The position numbers and the translations under genes are program-made. Below are positions 26,601 through 34,584 of a DNA stretch of 64,000 bases, piece by piece; positions within the stretch are counted from its first letter, which is position 1; every line of letters starts with the position of its first letter. This stretch comes from Anisus vortex (taxonomy: Eukaryota; Mollusca; Gastropoda; Planorbidae). The notes under the pieces are model-generated. The model was not told where the DNA came from, made no database searches, and saw only the letters and a program-made list of their open reading frames with translations. Where the stretch lies: assembly GCA_949126835.1 (NCBI GenBank), contig OX421500.1:17738181-17802180 (forward strand). The letters are read 5' to 3'.

Positions 26601-29600
26601 TAACTGTGCTAGACATCTTGTCCTGTGATCCTGGATGGCAACAAAGACAACTTCCTGTATTTCATCATCAGTCCATTGGACGTGCTTAGAGAAAAAAAAA
26701 TGTTTTGATACATGTATGTATTTTCCTCATTATATGTTCGGAGTTTTGTGATTCTTAAGGATGATTAGGTAAACCAATAGGCTAAGCATAAATTAAATCC
26801 TTAGTGAGAGGTGTATGAAGTGGATTGGCAATGTGCACAGCAAGGAATCTGAACATGTCTCAAAGACATTGCGTGCGGAAAACTGACAGAGGGCGAACTA
26901 TAAAAGAAAACCAGTCCAGCATTGCCTGCGATTCAAATATGCAGGCAATGAGCTACACCACAACGACTCACTTATCATTATGATTTTTTAAATTTTTGTA
27001 AAGTTAAACTTTATTTGGGAATCACTTACCGAAGGTATTTGGTCATTTTCAAATTTTAATGACATTCTGAGAAGGAAGCCCTCAGTACTTTCTTCTGGTA
27101 TGCCATATTTCTTTTTCACTTCTATATGGTACGATACATAAAGTGTATAAATTATTGCTTTTAAATATATAGTGTTCTCTGATAATGTATTAACTTATTT
27201 GTCGAGTTCATTCCTATTGTAATTTGTTTTTAATATTTTACTTACTCAAGACATAAATGATAATTCAATTTAAAAGACTAATGGGGATTAGAGTTATATT
27301 CTTTTCAGTTAATTGGTAAAAAAAACACACTAAAAATACACTTTCTAAAGTATTCTGATTATTACCCTCATAAATTGTGTGTCCCAATTTTTCACTGTTA
27401 AGAGCATCCTCAAAACTCAAGGAACATTTCGTACTGTTTAGACACAAACAAAAGCATACAACTATAGCAAGACATTAGAGAAATAGTTTAATTAAATTAG
27501 TAAGACATACTATTGATTAAGTAATCGAGACTTAGACTATCAGCCAAGTTAAATTGAGACGAGTATTATTGTTTCAATGAGAATGTTATACATATTAAAA
27601 TTAAAGATGTATATATTTTATTATCTTACAGTAGAACTTTTTTAAACGTTAACTTATTTCTTAGTTTATTATCTTTTAGTTTATTTTAACTTCAAATGCA
27701 GTTTGTTCTAAATGCACTATGTACACAAGCATATAAAAAAGATTAAGATTATATTATTTTTCTTAATAATAATGAAATGATTTTTTTAAATAATACTTAC
27801 GCTTTTGAATCGGGAAGCTACAAAAAATCAAATATAGAAAGGTATTAGTTACGATAAAATATGTATTATATTTTAAAAGTATGTCTATAAGAATTAAACC
27901 GTATCCTTTATCATCGTTACCTTTTGATAAAATGTTACCAACAATACTTTTCTTTTACATTAATTCTATCAGAACAATTCATTAGGACTCTGATATGCAT
28001 GTATTCGTATGGACAAAGTATGTCTATGCACTCTATCATCATTTGTCAACGTTGTATAATAAAACTCGTTTTCATGAGACCAATATTGATATTTGACTTA
28101 GTTTACGTTCCCTAGTCATGCTTTTAAATACAAATTGTACCACTTTACTTGTACACAAAACTATAGATTTACCGATATAACTAATGATTATTGTGATTAA
28201 ATTATAAACAAAGCAAAACTAGATGGCATTTCAGTAAATGAAAAAACAAAATTCCAAAAAAAAAAAGAAAGAGCTACAATGTTTAATTTAATTAAACTGG
28301 ATTTAAAGTCCGTTAACAAATAATTTATTGTACATGAAATAAACCTACCTTTATGTAAACTTTAGCAAAAGTGTCAGTCCTGCGAACTTCATTCTTGGAT
28401 AACAGCATAATATCACACCCGTATATTCCTCAAATTAATAATAAGGGGACAAATAATAGCACGTTTTGATTATAGGCTATAAGAGGCAATACTAACTTGC
28501 ATTTACTGAGCGAGTATAAACGCAAAGCAGAAGACATAATATCAATACTTACCATCATTTAAGGCTATTACAAACCCAGCAATGGAATTAACCAATATCA
28601 ATTTCTTAAAATATGAGTAGATCAAACTTTTTTCTTGACTCTTTTCTTTAAATGTGATGTTCTTGCAGGTTGTAGGAATTGTGCATTCATGGCGCTATAA
28701 TTGTTAAAAGAAGGGCTAGTTTTACATGTATTTTAAAATAATTGTGAGATTATCTTCTAGCAAAGTGTTCGTCAACCTACGGCGGGGGTGCAAGTCTTGG
28801 CACTCACAACAATTCAAGTACGTCTACAAGAAGACATTTAGGCTTTTGGCACGCTGAATTAATTAGAATCCCTACTTTGGCACACTAGTAGAGTAACGTT
28901 GCCGACCAATGTTCTAGAAAATCAGCTTGTTTGGGTGTAGCATTTGAACTAAGTAAATAAATGTATACATAAATATTATGCAATGATATTATAGTGTGTG
29001 CAATAGTTTCTGTTATTTTTAATCGGACACCAACTTATTGAGACTACATAACAGGCTTGATCATTCAAGTCGTCCAGCCACTATTTACACATTTAAGCAA
29101 AACATTGATACAAACGAATCGTCAAGCTCTGTAAATTAAAGTGTAAGCCACACACAACAAGTATAGTAACATTATTTTTAAAAAATCCAATGAAAACAAA
29201 TGTATTGTCATCATAATGTTGTTATTGATGTTTCCTACTTACACCTTTCAATTCAAACTTTGAATTTTGGGCGTCATCCTGCAAGATACCAATCGGAGTC
29301 TTTTCTCGAAATTTCAGCTCATTGCGAATTGCACTTGCAACTGCGTCATTCAATTCAATCAGCAAACATTCTAGTCATTGATCAGACATAAGGAACACTA
29401 ATTTGGGTTTTTATGTATAAGCTTTATTTCTTTTGTATTTTATAATAATTTTTTTCAAAAATAAAAAATAAAAAAATCATTGGAATATCTATATATTTAT
29501 GTTCGATTTACTATGTATGCTTAAATAATAGCGTTTATTAGAATAGTTAAGAAGCTTACCAATAAACCAGAAAGCGTGTCTCGGCATTTACCTCTAAAAT

Positions 29601-32600
29601 TTACCTTTGTATTGACCGTCTTAAAACAAACTTATAATCCCTACATTTAATTAACTAAAATTAAAGTTTAGTTTGCCTATACATCGATTGGCTTATATTG
29701 GTTTTGACATATTAGCACAAGGAAAAGTAGATTATCTTATGCTCGTGCAAGACTTACATTGTATACCGTCAAGCTAAATATATAATCTTAAACAATTACA
29801 ACCTTCTAAAACCACCATTAAAACGTCATAGGCCCTGAAACAATGAACCGGCTGCACTCCTTCCCTTAGCCAAAATTCGGACAACTTTATTGTGCATATA
29901 TTGTCCCTGTCTAAATTATTTGTTTATTTGGACGTGCTGTAGTGGGCTTGAATTGGGTAGTGCTTTCATAAATCTTAATTTTTATTATAAAGTATATTTT
30001 ATCTTGTCGTAAACAAGCACCACCATACACATCAGAATTGAAATATACACAAAACCCAAACATGATTTAAATAACATTGTTAGAGCTTAATGGGATACCC
30101 AATTCACTAAACTAAGAGCCGCATTAGCTACCACTGATCTATATCGTATTTAAACGGACATTCAGAAATGTATAACTTTTTTTTATTAAATTGATGACGT
30201 AGTAGTAAACACAAGATAACAACGTCTAGCTGAATATTAATAGGGCAAGAATGAAATTGTTCGTTTACATCTCATAGGCTGTCTTTGTTCAAAAAATCAT
30301 TACTATACTTCTATAAAAAAGATAGATGTATGCTTATCCGGGAAACCTTCCTGCTTATCAATGTTAACCCTTCCTGTACCGACCTACTTCTATCTATGTT
30401 GCCTTCAGTTCCGCTATATACGCGCCCGGGACTGTAAGGGTTAATAAAAGTTGTAAAAAAAAATTAATTTAGCATGATATAGTGACACAACATTAAAACA
30501 TTTGAAGGAAACTAAAAGGGCTTATCGCACGATTTAATTCACTAGTTTAAGGTATTGTTAATAATACTAAATATTATCACATGAAAATGGTGAAGAGGCG
30601 TTACTAAAAAAAACAAATTTACCATCATATTTCAAGGTCTTCAGGAGACTGTTGACCAGTTTTCTTAGAATAAACCCTGGAACACCTTGCTCAGTTAGTC
30701 TTAACCTTAAATAGAGCTGAAAAATTGGCATCTCGTCTCATTAATTCAGAGATTTAAGATAAATGTATTGTAAGACAGTGTCAGGTAATGTAAAAGCTTA
30801 TGTCGATGAGTGTATAGATAATATATGTATTTATATATGTATTTATATATGTATTTATATATGTATTTATATATGTATTTATATATGTATTTATATATGT
30901 ATTTATATATGTATTTATATATGTATTTATATATGTATTTAAATATGCATTTATATATGTATTTATATATGTATTTATATATATATTTATATATGTATTT
31001 ATATATGTATTTATATATGTATTTATATATGTATTTATATATGTATTTATATATGTATTTATATATGTATTTATATATGTATTTATATATGTATTTATAT
31101 ATGTATTTATATATGTATTTATATATGTATTTATATATGTATTTATATTTGTATTTATATTTGTATTTATATATGTATTTATATATGTATTTATATATGT
31201 ATTTATATATGTATTTATATATGTATTTATATATGTATTTATATATGTATTTATATATGTATTTATATATGTATTTATATATGTATTTATATATGTATTT
31301 ATATATGTATTTATATATGTATTTATATATGTATTTATATATGTATTTATATATGTATTTATATATGTATTTATATATGTATTTATATATGTATTTATAT
31401 ATGTATTTATATATGTATTTATATATGTATTTATATATGTATTTATATATGTATTTATATATGTATTTATATATGTATTTATATATGTATTTATATATGT
31501 ATTTATATATGTATTTATATATGTATTTATATATGTATTTATATATGTATTTATATATGTTATTTATATATGCATTTATATATGTTATTTATATATGTAT
31601 TTATATATGTATTTATATATGTATTTATATATGTATTTATATATGTATTTATATATGTATTTATATATGTATTTATATATGTATTTATATATGTATTTAT
31701 ATATGTATTTATATTTGTATTTATATTTGTATTTATATATGTATTTATATATGTATTTATATATGTATTTATATTTGTATTTATATTTGTATTTATATAT
31801 GTATTTATATATGTATTTATATTTGTATTTATATATGTATTTATATATGTATTTATATATATATATATATATATATTGTTACGAATCTCGGTCATAAATG
31901 AATGACGTAGTAAGGCATTGACCTCTTAACAAGTGCGTATCAGAGTCCAAGGCGACCAAGGTTTGACCTTTATGCCCTGAGGGCAGTTTAAATAAAATAA
32001 TTCGTTCAAATCCCGTGGAAATTGGAGGATAATTCTGGATCGTAGTAATTATAGAGAAAGAGGTTAAAATGCGTATTAAGACCCTGTAGAATCTTCGATG
32101 ATAGTTTTCTTTGGAAAGTCCCGACCTCCTTAAAGTTAGTTCAGTTCGGAAGTTTGTAGATTGAAGTCGCTATATTCATTTGTATATTGTATGCCATTGT
32201 ATTGAAACTTATGTTGCCATCAGTTGATGAAGTTTATTGATCGTTTATATTGAGTCTACAATTTAAATTAAATTGTTTATTCAACAACTGGAGTTGTTTG
32301 ATCTATCATTGTTGAGAAAGGTGTTGAAGATAATTATCACGAATATAACTACATTGCTGCATAGACCTGTCAGTCAAGGAACCCCTAGCTTGGGCTACAG
32401 ATTAGCAGAATCTAGAGACTTCTAATAAAGATACAACTATATTCATTGAATCCGATTTAACGAGTCGTAATCATAGTCATCATATAGAGGGCCATAACAA
32501 TATATATATATATATATTACCTTATGACTGTTTCTATGTTTGATTTCTTCTGTGGAAATGCTATTCTTTATTAGAATCTGAGAAAAATATGTGTACAAAT

Positions 32601-32802
32601 TAGTATAAATTATACACTAGAATCGTATAGAGGAAATATAATCGCATCACGAATATAAATTAAAATATGTAAAAGTGTACACATATACCTTGTATAATGT
32701 AACTGAAAACGGTAAAATAAGGCTCAAATTAAATTACGACTTTATTACCATAGAATGCCTATTATTTGACCATCCACAAGAAATTCTATCTGCAAGGCTC
32801 AT
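7323..32802 (-). CDS. TRPM-type cation channel gene (29 proposed exons, minus strand)
   Basis: A transient receptor potential channel of the melastatin class: a plasma-membrane or endomembrane subunit expected to form a tetrameric cation pore. The exons listed separately join in consistent phase and sum to 2,781 nt, i.e. 926 residues plus stop. Recognisable parts are pre-S1 melastatin blocks ([40 protein letters not shown]), S1-S2 (20132-20263), S3-S4 (19201-19446), S5 and pore (18519-18699), cysteine loop and S6 (17319-17472), and the TRP box IWRYQR (16835-16986). The tail carries no kinase or Nudix domain. Typical TRPMs exceed 1,100 residues and begin with a SLOG-like domain; none was seen, so the start is provisional. 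Family assignment is confident from S1 onward. The pore segment [13 protein letters not shown] is closest to the TRPM4/5-type pattern (inference). Confidence 0.85.
7945..8050 (-). CDS. TRPM-like gene, exon 28
   Basis: 106 nt, phase 1 to 2, reading [20 protein letters not shown] and ending FNFLAQ. The donor CA/GTAAGC overlaps an in-frame TAA at 7941-7943: if the intron is retained the protein stops immediately after FNFLAQ. Confidence 0.7.
8051..9289. other. Intron 27; unknown GC-richer block and (TA)n
   Basis: No gene seen. A block around 8370-8770 is clearly richer in G and C than its flanks and contains no frame I recognise; it may be an unrecognised mobile element. A (TA)n run lies near 8964-8990. 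Confidence 0.5.
9290..9406 (-). CDS. TRPM-like gene, exon 27
   Basis: 117 nt, phase 1 to 1, reading [20 protein letters not shown] and then [16 protein letters not shown]. Acceptor TGTTTTACTAG, donor CAA/GTAAGA. Confidence 0.7.
9798..9868 (-). CDS. TRPM-like gene, exon 26
   Basis: 71 nt, phase 2 to 1, reading [20 protein letters not shown]. Acceptor TTTCATCTCAG, donor AAAA/GTAAGA. Lysine-rich tail segment. Confidence 0.65.
10285..10303 (-). CDS. TRPM-like gene, exon 25 (19-nt micro-exon, candidate)
   Basis: 19 nt between TATACGTTCCTAG and donor AAG/GTAACT. It is the only candidate I found that converts phase 1 of exon 24 to phase 2 needed by exon 26. Encodes about FLTCK. Confidence 0.35.
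10555..10642. repeat. Two-copy tandem duplication, 44-bp unit
   Basis: The sequence from GATCTAGTATTAAC to TAGTGGCCA occurs twice in a row with a 44-bp offset and almost no differences, inside an intron. Confidence 0.9.
10821..10985 (-). mobile_element. CR1/Jockey-like LINE 3' end (copy 1)
   Basis: Shares CATTACAGACGCTCCTTCTA and the following TCCGTGGTCCGAGTCTAGTC with copies at 14219, 19486, 35713 and 51675. The coding strand of the parent element is minus (see 35713-36232). Truncated to the last 165 bp; the plus-strand open frame over it is incidental. Confidence 0.8.
11212..11328 (-). CDS. TRPM-like gene, exon 24
   Basis: 117 nt, phase 1 to 1 if the donor GAAA/GTAGGA is used. It encodes [20 protein letters not shown] and a proline/glutamate-rich stretch [12 protein letters not shown]. 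The frame stays open past this donor to a TAG near 11126, so an alternative shorter protein ending there is possible. Confidence 0.6.
11735..12045 (+). pseudogene. LINE C-terminal fragment with (GAT)n tail
   Basis: Translates as [20 protein letters not shown], then [20 protein letters not shown] and, after a stop, [14 protein letters not shown]. This is the typical C-terminus downstream of the reverse transcriptase in many animal LINEs, ending in a GAT-rich tail near 12017-12045. It may belong to the same family as the relic at 2280-3250. 5'-truncated, in an intron. Confidence 0.8.
12336..12835. repeat. Dispersed repeat, about 490 bp (copy A)
   Basis: Closely matches 22549-23035, from the TCCTTTAT-TTAAGTTGC start with its (CTGT)n run through to GGTTTTCTTGTTAAA. 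No coding potential and no clear terminal repeats were seen; probably a non-autonomous element. The open frame at 12277-12459 is incidental. Confidence 0.8.
13470..13935. repeat. Degenerate minisatellite, about 21-bp unit
   Basis: More than twenty imperfect copies of a unit close to TGCCCATAAGACCAATATG follow one another, with a shift from CATAAGAC to CAGAATAC towards the right. A C-run near 13715 interrupts it. It lies in the large intron between exons 23 and 24. Confidence 0.9.
14219..14395 (-). mobile_element. CR1/Jockey-like LINE 3' end (copy 2)
   Basis: Diverged but collinear with the other copies (TTCCTTCTGTACAGAATATT, then GTGGTCAGAGTCTAGTTTTG). Same orientation as the others. Confidence 0.75.
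14640..15300. other. Intronic sequence of unknown nature
   Basis: Less AT-rich than its surroundings, with no recognised frame or repeat. Fragments such as GCGTCCTCAAAGGAAC stand out but nothing identifies it; it may be an old element. Confidence 0.3.
15702..15769 (-). CDS. TRPM-like gene, exon 23
   Basis: 68 nt, phase 2 to 1, reading [20 protein letters not shown]. Acceptor TACGATTTCAG, donor CAG/GTAAAA. Basic tail segment without a known motif. Confidence 0.65.
16041..16095 (-). CDS. TRPM-like gene, exon 22
   Basis: 55 nt, phase 1 to 2, reading [17 protein letters not shown]. Donor AAG/GTACGC, acceptor GACGTAG. Acidic then basic, low complexity. Confidence 0.6.
16418..16431 (-). CDS. TRPM-like gene, exon 21 (14-nt micro-exon)
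   Basis: 14 nt between CTCTACAAG and donor GTTCGT. It contributes DYYE and fits phase 2 to 1 between exons 20 and 22. The donor is weak, so this call rests mainly on phase. Confidence 0.45.
16645..16732 (-). CDS. TRPM-like gene, exon 20
   Basis: 88 nt, phase 1 to 2. It reads [20 protein letters not shown] and on to NTLIDG. The motif K-E-F-E resembles the start of the TRPM C-terminal helix (D-F-E-E-x-C). Another frame is open but does not match phase. Confidence 0.75.
16835..16986 (-). CDS. TRPM-like gene, exon 19 (TRP box)
   Basis: 152 nt, phase 2 to 1. It completes S6 and carries the TRP helix: [19 protein letters not shown], where IWRYQR corresponds to the TRPM consensus I-W-K-F-Q-R. A hydrophobic proline-rich stretch ([16 protein letters not shown]) follows, as in TRPM. 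Donor ACA/GTATGT. Confidence 0.93.
17319..17472 (-). CDS. TRPM-like gene, exon 18 (cysteine loop and S6)
   Basis: 154 nt, phase 1 to 2. It starts [18 protein letters not shown], whose two cysteines match the conserved extracellular disulfide pair, and continues through S6 as [20 protein letters not shown]. Acceptor TATTTTGCAG, donor CAA/GTAAGT. Confidence 0.95.
17473..18518. other. Intron between exons 17 and 18
   Basis: AT-rich; I see no exon, RNA gene or repeat in it. Confidence 0.5.
18519..18699 (-). CDS. TRPM-like gene, exon 17 (S5 and pore)
   Basis: 181 nt, phase 0 to 1. S5 reads [20 protein letters not shown], followed by [20 protein letters not shown] and the pore stretch [18 protein letters not shown]. 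The family pore reads F-G-Q-I-P-L-D-E in TRPM4/5 type channels, so L-D-E is kept but the filter is altered to I-G-D-Y-R. Acceptor TTTTCTTTAG, donor CTG/GTAAAT. Confidence 0.95.
19201..19446 (-). CDS. TRPM-like gene, exon 16 (S3-S4)
   Basis: 246 nt, phase 0 to 0. It contains [20 protein letters not shown] (S3) and [20 protein letters not shown] (S4), then [12 protein letters not shown]. The N-L-L-D-V and L-D-F-I-I-Y-C-L-R elements are diagnostic of TRPM S3-S4. Acceptor ATGTTTCTAG, donor ATG/GTAAAG. Confidence 0.95.
19486..19870 (-). mobile_element. CR1/Jockey-like LINE 3' end (copy 3)
   Basis: Begins with a (TATCT)n tail and ATTACAGACGCTCCTTCTAT, and extends about 385 bp into the coding region of the parent element, so far as GCATTTGCTCTCGCATAATG and beyond. 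Inserted in the intron just upstream of the S3-S4 exon. Confidence 0.85.
20132..20263 (-). CDS. TRPM-like gene, exon 15 (S1-S2)
   Basis: 132 nt, phase 0 to 0. It encodes two hydrophobic helices, [18 protein letters not shown] (S1) and [18 protein letters not shown] (S2). The helix pattern and the W-L-E start of S2 are typical of TRPM. Acceptor CTTCCATTAG, donor CAG/GTAGCC. Confidence 0.92.
20739..20807 (-). CDS. TRPM-like gene, exon 14 (just before S1)
   Basis: The frame reading [20 protein letters not shown] matches the TRPM pre-S1 motif F-F-x-x-P-x-V-x-F and ends in phase 0 (GACTTG/GTCAGT) as exon 15 requires. I use an internal acceptor (GTGAACAG) because it keeps phase with exon 13. A stronger acceptor at 20840-20843 (TTTTAGCCAG) would make the exon 32 nt longer but shift the frame. 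No separate exon for the hydrophobic segment usually preceding this motif was found. Confidence 0.65.
21056..21281 (-). CDS. TRPM-like gene, exon 13 (pre-S1 block)
   Basis: 226 nt, phase 2 to 0. It reads [20 protein letters not shown], then [20 protein letters not shown] and [18 protein letters not shown]. This is the TRPM segment W-x-x-x-T-C-L-x-L-A-x-x-A followed by x-x-W-x-G. Donor GAG/GTAACA. Confidence 0.9.
22549..23035. repeat. Dispersed repeat, about 490 bp (copy B)
   Basis: Second copy of the repeat at 12336-12835, in the same orientation. It ends about 20 bp from the donor of exon 12. The surrounding intron (21282-23057) holds nothing else I can identify. Confidence 0.8.
23058..23158 (-). 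CDS. TRPM-like gene, exon 12
   Basis: 101 nt, phase 0 to 2, starting [18 protein letters not shown]. The family pattern here is I-x-A-A-L-V-A-C-K-L-L-K. Acceptor TTTTTTTACAG, donor GAC/GTAAGA. A dispersed repeat ends about 20 bp inside the following intron. Confidence 0.85.
23549..23622. repeat. (TA)n microsatellite
   Basis: More than 70 bp of uninterrupted TA dinucleotides immediately left of a solo LTR. Confidence 0.97.
23624..24243 (-). mobile_element. Solo LTR, minus orientation
   Basis: 620 bp bounded by TGTTATGG and TTCGTAACA (TG...CA ends) and flanked on both sides by ATAA, a 4-bp target duplication. It is the reverse complement of the element at 31877-32499. No gag or pol remains nearby, so it is best read as a solo LTR. 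The name of the parent element is unknown. Confidence 0.75.
24480..24565 (-). CDS. TRPM-like gene, exon 11
   Basis: 86 nt, phase 1 to 0, with [20 protein letters not shown] and FYWTQLE. This matches the TRPM helix written roughly as L-F-x-W-A-L-x-x-x-x-x-x-M-A-x-x-F-W. Donor GAG/GTGATT, acceptor CAATTGTAG. Confidence 0.75.
25391..25420 (-). CDS. TRPM-like gene, exon 10 (30-nt exon)
   Basis: 30 nt, phase 1 to 1, between CACTTCCAG and an ideal GTAAGT donor. It encodes HIKIKAIKE in the frame fixed by exons 9 and 11. Confidence 0.6.
25598..25667 (-). CDS. TRPM-like gene, exon 9
   Basis: 70 nt, phase 0 to 1, acceptor TTTCTCTTCTAG and donor AATG/GTAAAT. It reads [20 protein letters not shown]. 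It is in the linker after the exon 8 block, which varies in the family. Confidence 0.65.
25668..26555. other. Intron between exons 8 and 9
   Basis: AT-rich, with no exon or repeat I can support. The intron at 24566-25390 is likewise empty apart from a 104-residue minus-strand frame without splice context. Confidence 0.45.
26556..26684 (-). CDS. TRPM-like gene, exon 8 (pre-S1 melastatin block)
   Basis: 129 nt, phase 0 to 0, acceptor TTTTCTCTAAG and donor AAG/GTAATG. It includes [20 protein letters not shown] and LAQLLES, which align with the TRPM pattern W-x-D/E-x-x-L-x-D-V-x-F-x-A-L followed by F-V-x-L-L-L-E-N. Confidence 0.85.
27030..27121 (-). CDS. TRPM-like gene, exon 7
   Basis: 92 nt, phase 1 to 0, donor TCG/GTAAGT. 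It reads [20 protein letters not shown] and on to ENDQIPS. Two acceptors 3 nt apart (ATATAG and AGAAG) both keep the frame. Confidence 0.65.
27366..27433 (-). CDS. TRPM-like gene, exon 6
   Basis: 68 nt, phase 2 to 1, with acceptor TTTGTGTCTAAACAG and donor GAGG/GTAATA. It reads [20 protein letters not shown]. It bridges the phases of exons 5 and 7. Confidence 0.6.
27801..27817 (-). CDS. TRPM-like gene, exon 5 (17-nt micro-exon)
   Basis: 17 nt between a strong acceptor (GATTTTTTGTAG) and an ideal donor (GTAAGTATT). It encodes LPDSK plus two bases and changes phase from 0 to 2, exactly what exons 4 and 6 require. Confidence 0.55.
28349..28428 (-). CDS. TRPM-like gene, exon 4
   Basis: 80 nt, phase 1 to 0, reading [16 protein letters not shown] and continuing to FAKVYIK. 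The donor is AAG/GTAGGT. The acceptor (TTAATTTGAG) has a weak pyrimidine tract, so the 5' boundary is less sure. The incoming phase fits exon 3. Confidence 0.45.
28768..28905. mobile_element. hAT-like MITE relic
   Basis: Shares TTGGCACGCTGAATTAATTA and CCCTACTTTGGCACAC with the MITE at 56293-56494. Ends TTCGTCAACCTACGG and GTTGCCGACC are decayed terminal inverted repeats. Within the intron upstream of exon 4; the rest of 28906-30622 shows nothing recognisable. Confidence 0.7.
30623..30716 (-). CDS. TRPM-like gene, exon 3
   Basis: 94 nt with acceptor AATTTTTCAG and donor GATG/GTAAAT. Only one frame is open; it reads [15 protein letters not shown] and continues to KTLKYD, leaving one base that pairs with exon 4. 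It is separated from exon 2 by the 12-bp satellite and a solo LTR. Confidence 0.55.
30822..31876. repeat. 12-bp satellite array ending in (TA)n
   Basis: About 1.04 kb of the unit ATGTATTTATAT, repeated over 80 times with few variants (TTTGTATTTATA copies near 31145-31165 and 31705-31830, and a single-base phase slip near 31560). The MYLY-repeat open frame over it is an artefact of the repeat. It lies in the intron between exons 2 and 3. Confidence 0.98.
31877..32499 (+). mobile_element. Solo LTR, plus orientation
   Basis: 623 bp from TGTTACGAAT to CCATAACA, flanked by ATAT on both sides. AATAAA near 32424 is consistent with the R region of an LTR. Inverted relative to the copy at 23624-24243 and also inserted in TA-repeat DNA. 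Confidence 0.75.
32521..32577 (-). CDS. TRPM-like gene, exon 2 (candidate)
   Basis: A 57-nt exon, phase 0 to 0, with acceptor TATTTTTCTCAG and donor AAG/GTAATA. It encodes 19 residues starting [11 protein letters not shown]. It lies about 20 bp from the end of a solo LTR. Supported by splice sites and phase only. Confidence 0.4.
32749..32802 (-). CDS. Candidate first coding exon of the TRPM-like gene
   Basis: An ATG at 32800-32802 opens 18 codons ([18 protein letters not shown]) ending at a GT donor (GTAATAAAG) in phase 0, matching the next exon. A good acceptor (TTTTTTCTTAG) lies upstream near 32857, so the exon could instead be an internal one with upstream coding or 5' untranslated sequence. 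No known motif supports it. Confidence 0.25.
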
Positions 32803-32995
32803 TTTTTTAACTTGATAACTTAAAACATTACATGCGCGGGAAGAATGTTGTTACCTAAGAAAAAAGAAAATACAAAATAGTTTCAATTGAAAAGTATTAG
32901 CTATATACTTGGTCAGAACAACACCTATCATATCATCATACTGATTATATTTCTAAGCAACTTATACTAAATAAAATATCATAAATAATACATTT

Positions 32996-33255
32996 AAAGG
33001 AAAGTACCCTCCGGACCAAACTGATCATACGGCTGATGAAGCAGCGTTCACCAGTTTCAATGGCCAGAGGTATACGTGGGAATGTGTGGCCAGCATAATG
33101 CCCAGCTGCCTTTACCTTAACCGAACTAGTTTCAGGTACCCATCAGAGCTGGGTAGACCCAAGGACACCCTCAAGTGCTAGGAAAACATCCTAGCCTGCA
33201 CCAGGATTCAAACCCAGAACCTTCTGATCGCTTGGCACCGTGCCCTATACATTCA
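32996..33255 (-). mobile_element. tRNA-derived SINE
   Basis: On the minus strand it begins with a tRNA-like head with the B-box-like GGGTTTGAATCCTGG near 33205, followed by GCTAGGATGTTTTCCTAGCA and a longer body reaching to GTCCGGAGGGTACTTTCC. A related fragment lies at 34585-34670. Confidence 0.65.
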
Positions 33256-34584
33256 GCTTAGCTATCTGCAAATATTATTTTGAACGAACTTATTGATACT
33301 TTGATTTTTATAAAGATATATATTATTGTTTTAGGTTGTATAAAATATAAAAAAAATTGTAATGAAATGTAATGTAACGGCCGAAACTTTGAAAGAGACA
33401 AAACACTTATTGACTAATTTGTTTTCAAAATATGTTTAAAATTGATGCACTTCTCTTGGCCATATGGTTCGCTACACCGTACTTAGGAACACAAAGACGT
33501 ATGTGTAGGCACAATACGGACATGTAATTATGCGTTTACATGGCGCATAATGTAGCCTTGCAAAGATGATGTGTTGGGCGACTTTAAATAAAATTTAGTT
33601 CTCAATTTGTTAGTTAAAAAAAAATAGTAAACTTACAAACATTATTGCTTTCACTTTTTTCTTTGATATTTCAAACATTCCCGCTGTTTTATGGATATGA
33701 TATTATTGCGTATAGCGCGCAAGGCAACACTTTATTTCTTTCGCCATATTTATTATGTATATACTTTGTTGCCATTAATTGTAAATAAATTGCTGACGAA
33801 AACACTGTTAAGTCATTTATGTAAGCCGTCGTAGATCGAGGCATTTTTATCGGAGACTTAAAACTGAACATTAAATTGTGCCCTTACGTATCGAATTGCT
33901 TTTCTTGTTAAACAATTACATAATTAAACTCAAATGTACAAGTTTAAAATGAATACTTATTGGTCAATGGTCGTAAAATTATATTATTAAGAAGTCCTAA
34001 CCCGATACACACTGCTAAAATACATAGAGAAGTAATAAGTAATACATTTCTGCTTACCCAAATATCGGGGTTTCGTACATACACTTTTTATATTGACGTT
34101 ATGATAAATCCAACTAATTCAAAAACACCGAGTGGTCTAAATTAACACTAAAAAAGAGTCATATATCTAAAATGTACAGGTATAGAGTAACTAATTATAT
34201 GTATAAACAGATAGCTCTAATACGCCAGCCATACAATATTAAGAGTTGCATAAAAACTATTTAAAACTGCTTTGTATTGTAAAAACGGGTTATGATTTAA
34301 CTACGAGATAAATATTTAGGTTAAAGCCAACGAAGCGCATTCCTTAATATGAAACAACGTGCGCATGAAGTGGTCCAAGTTTCTATACAAGAAAATGTAT
34401 GAAAGGTTTTTATTAGTGCATATTTGAAATCTTCGGTGGGTGTTACTTTAGAAATGAAATGAAATGATGCTGTTAAAGGAAGTGGTTAATGTTAAATATA
34501 ATGAAAACATGTTTGGGCACTTCTTGTAGCAGCTCTTAAAGTTATAAAGGGTTTAGAAATCGTGGCTGAGCAATTCTGTGATTT
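33256..34584. other. Non-coding AT-rich stretch
   Basis: Upstream of the proposed first exon of the channel gene. I looked for a SLOG-type TRPM N-terminal exon here and found none. Short frames at 33689-33871 and 33960-34145 have no recognisable features. Confidence 0.4.

Noticed and set aside
28554..28694. 141-nt minus-strand candidate exon with good splice sites encoding a hydrophobic stretch ([14 protein letters not shown])
   Set aside because: Its only open frame does not match the phase of exon 3 or exon 4; it might be an alternative exon but cannot be placed.
30825..31901. 358-residue frame of MYLY repeats, and shorter repeats on both strands
   Set aside because: It is the translation of a 12-bp satellite; all frames free of stops follow from the unit length.
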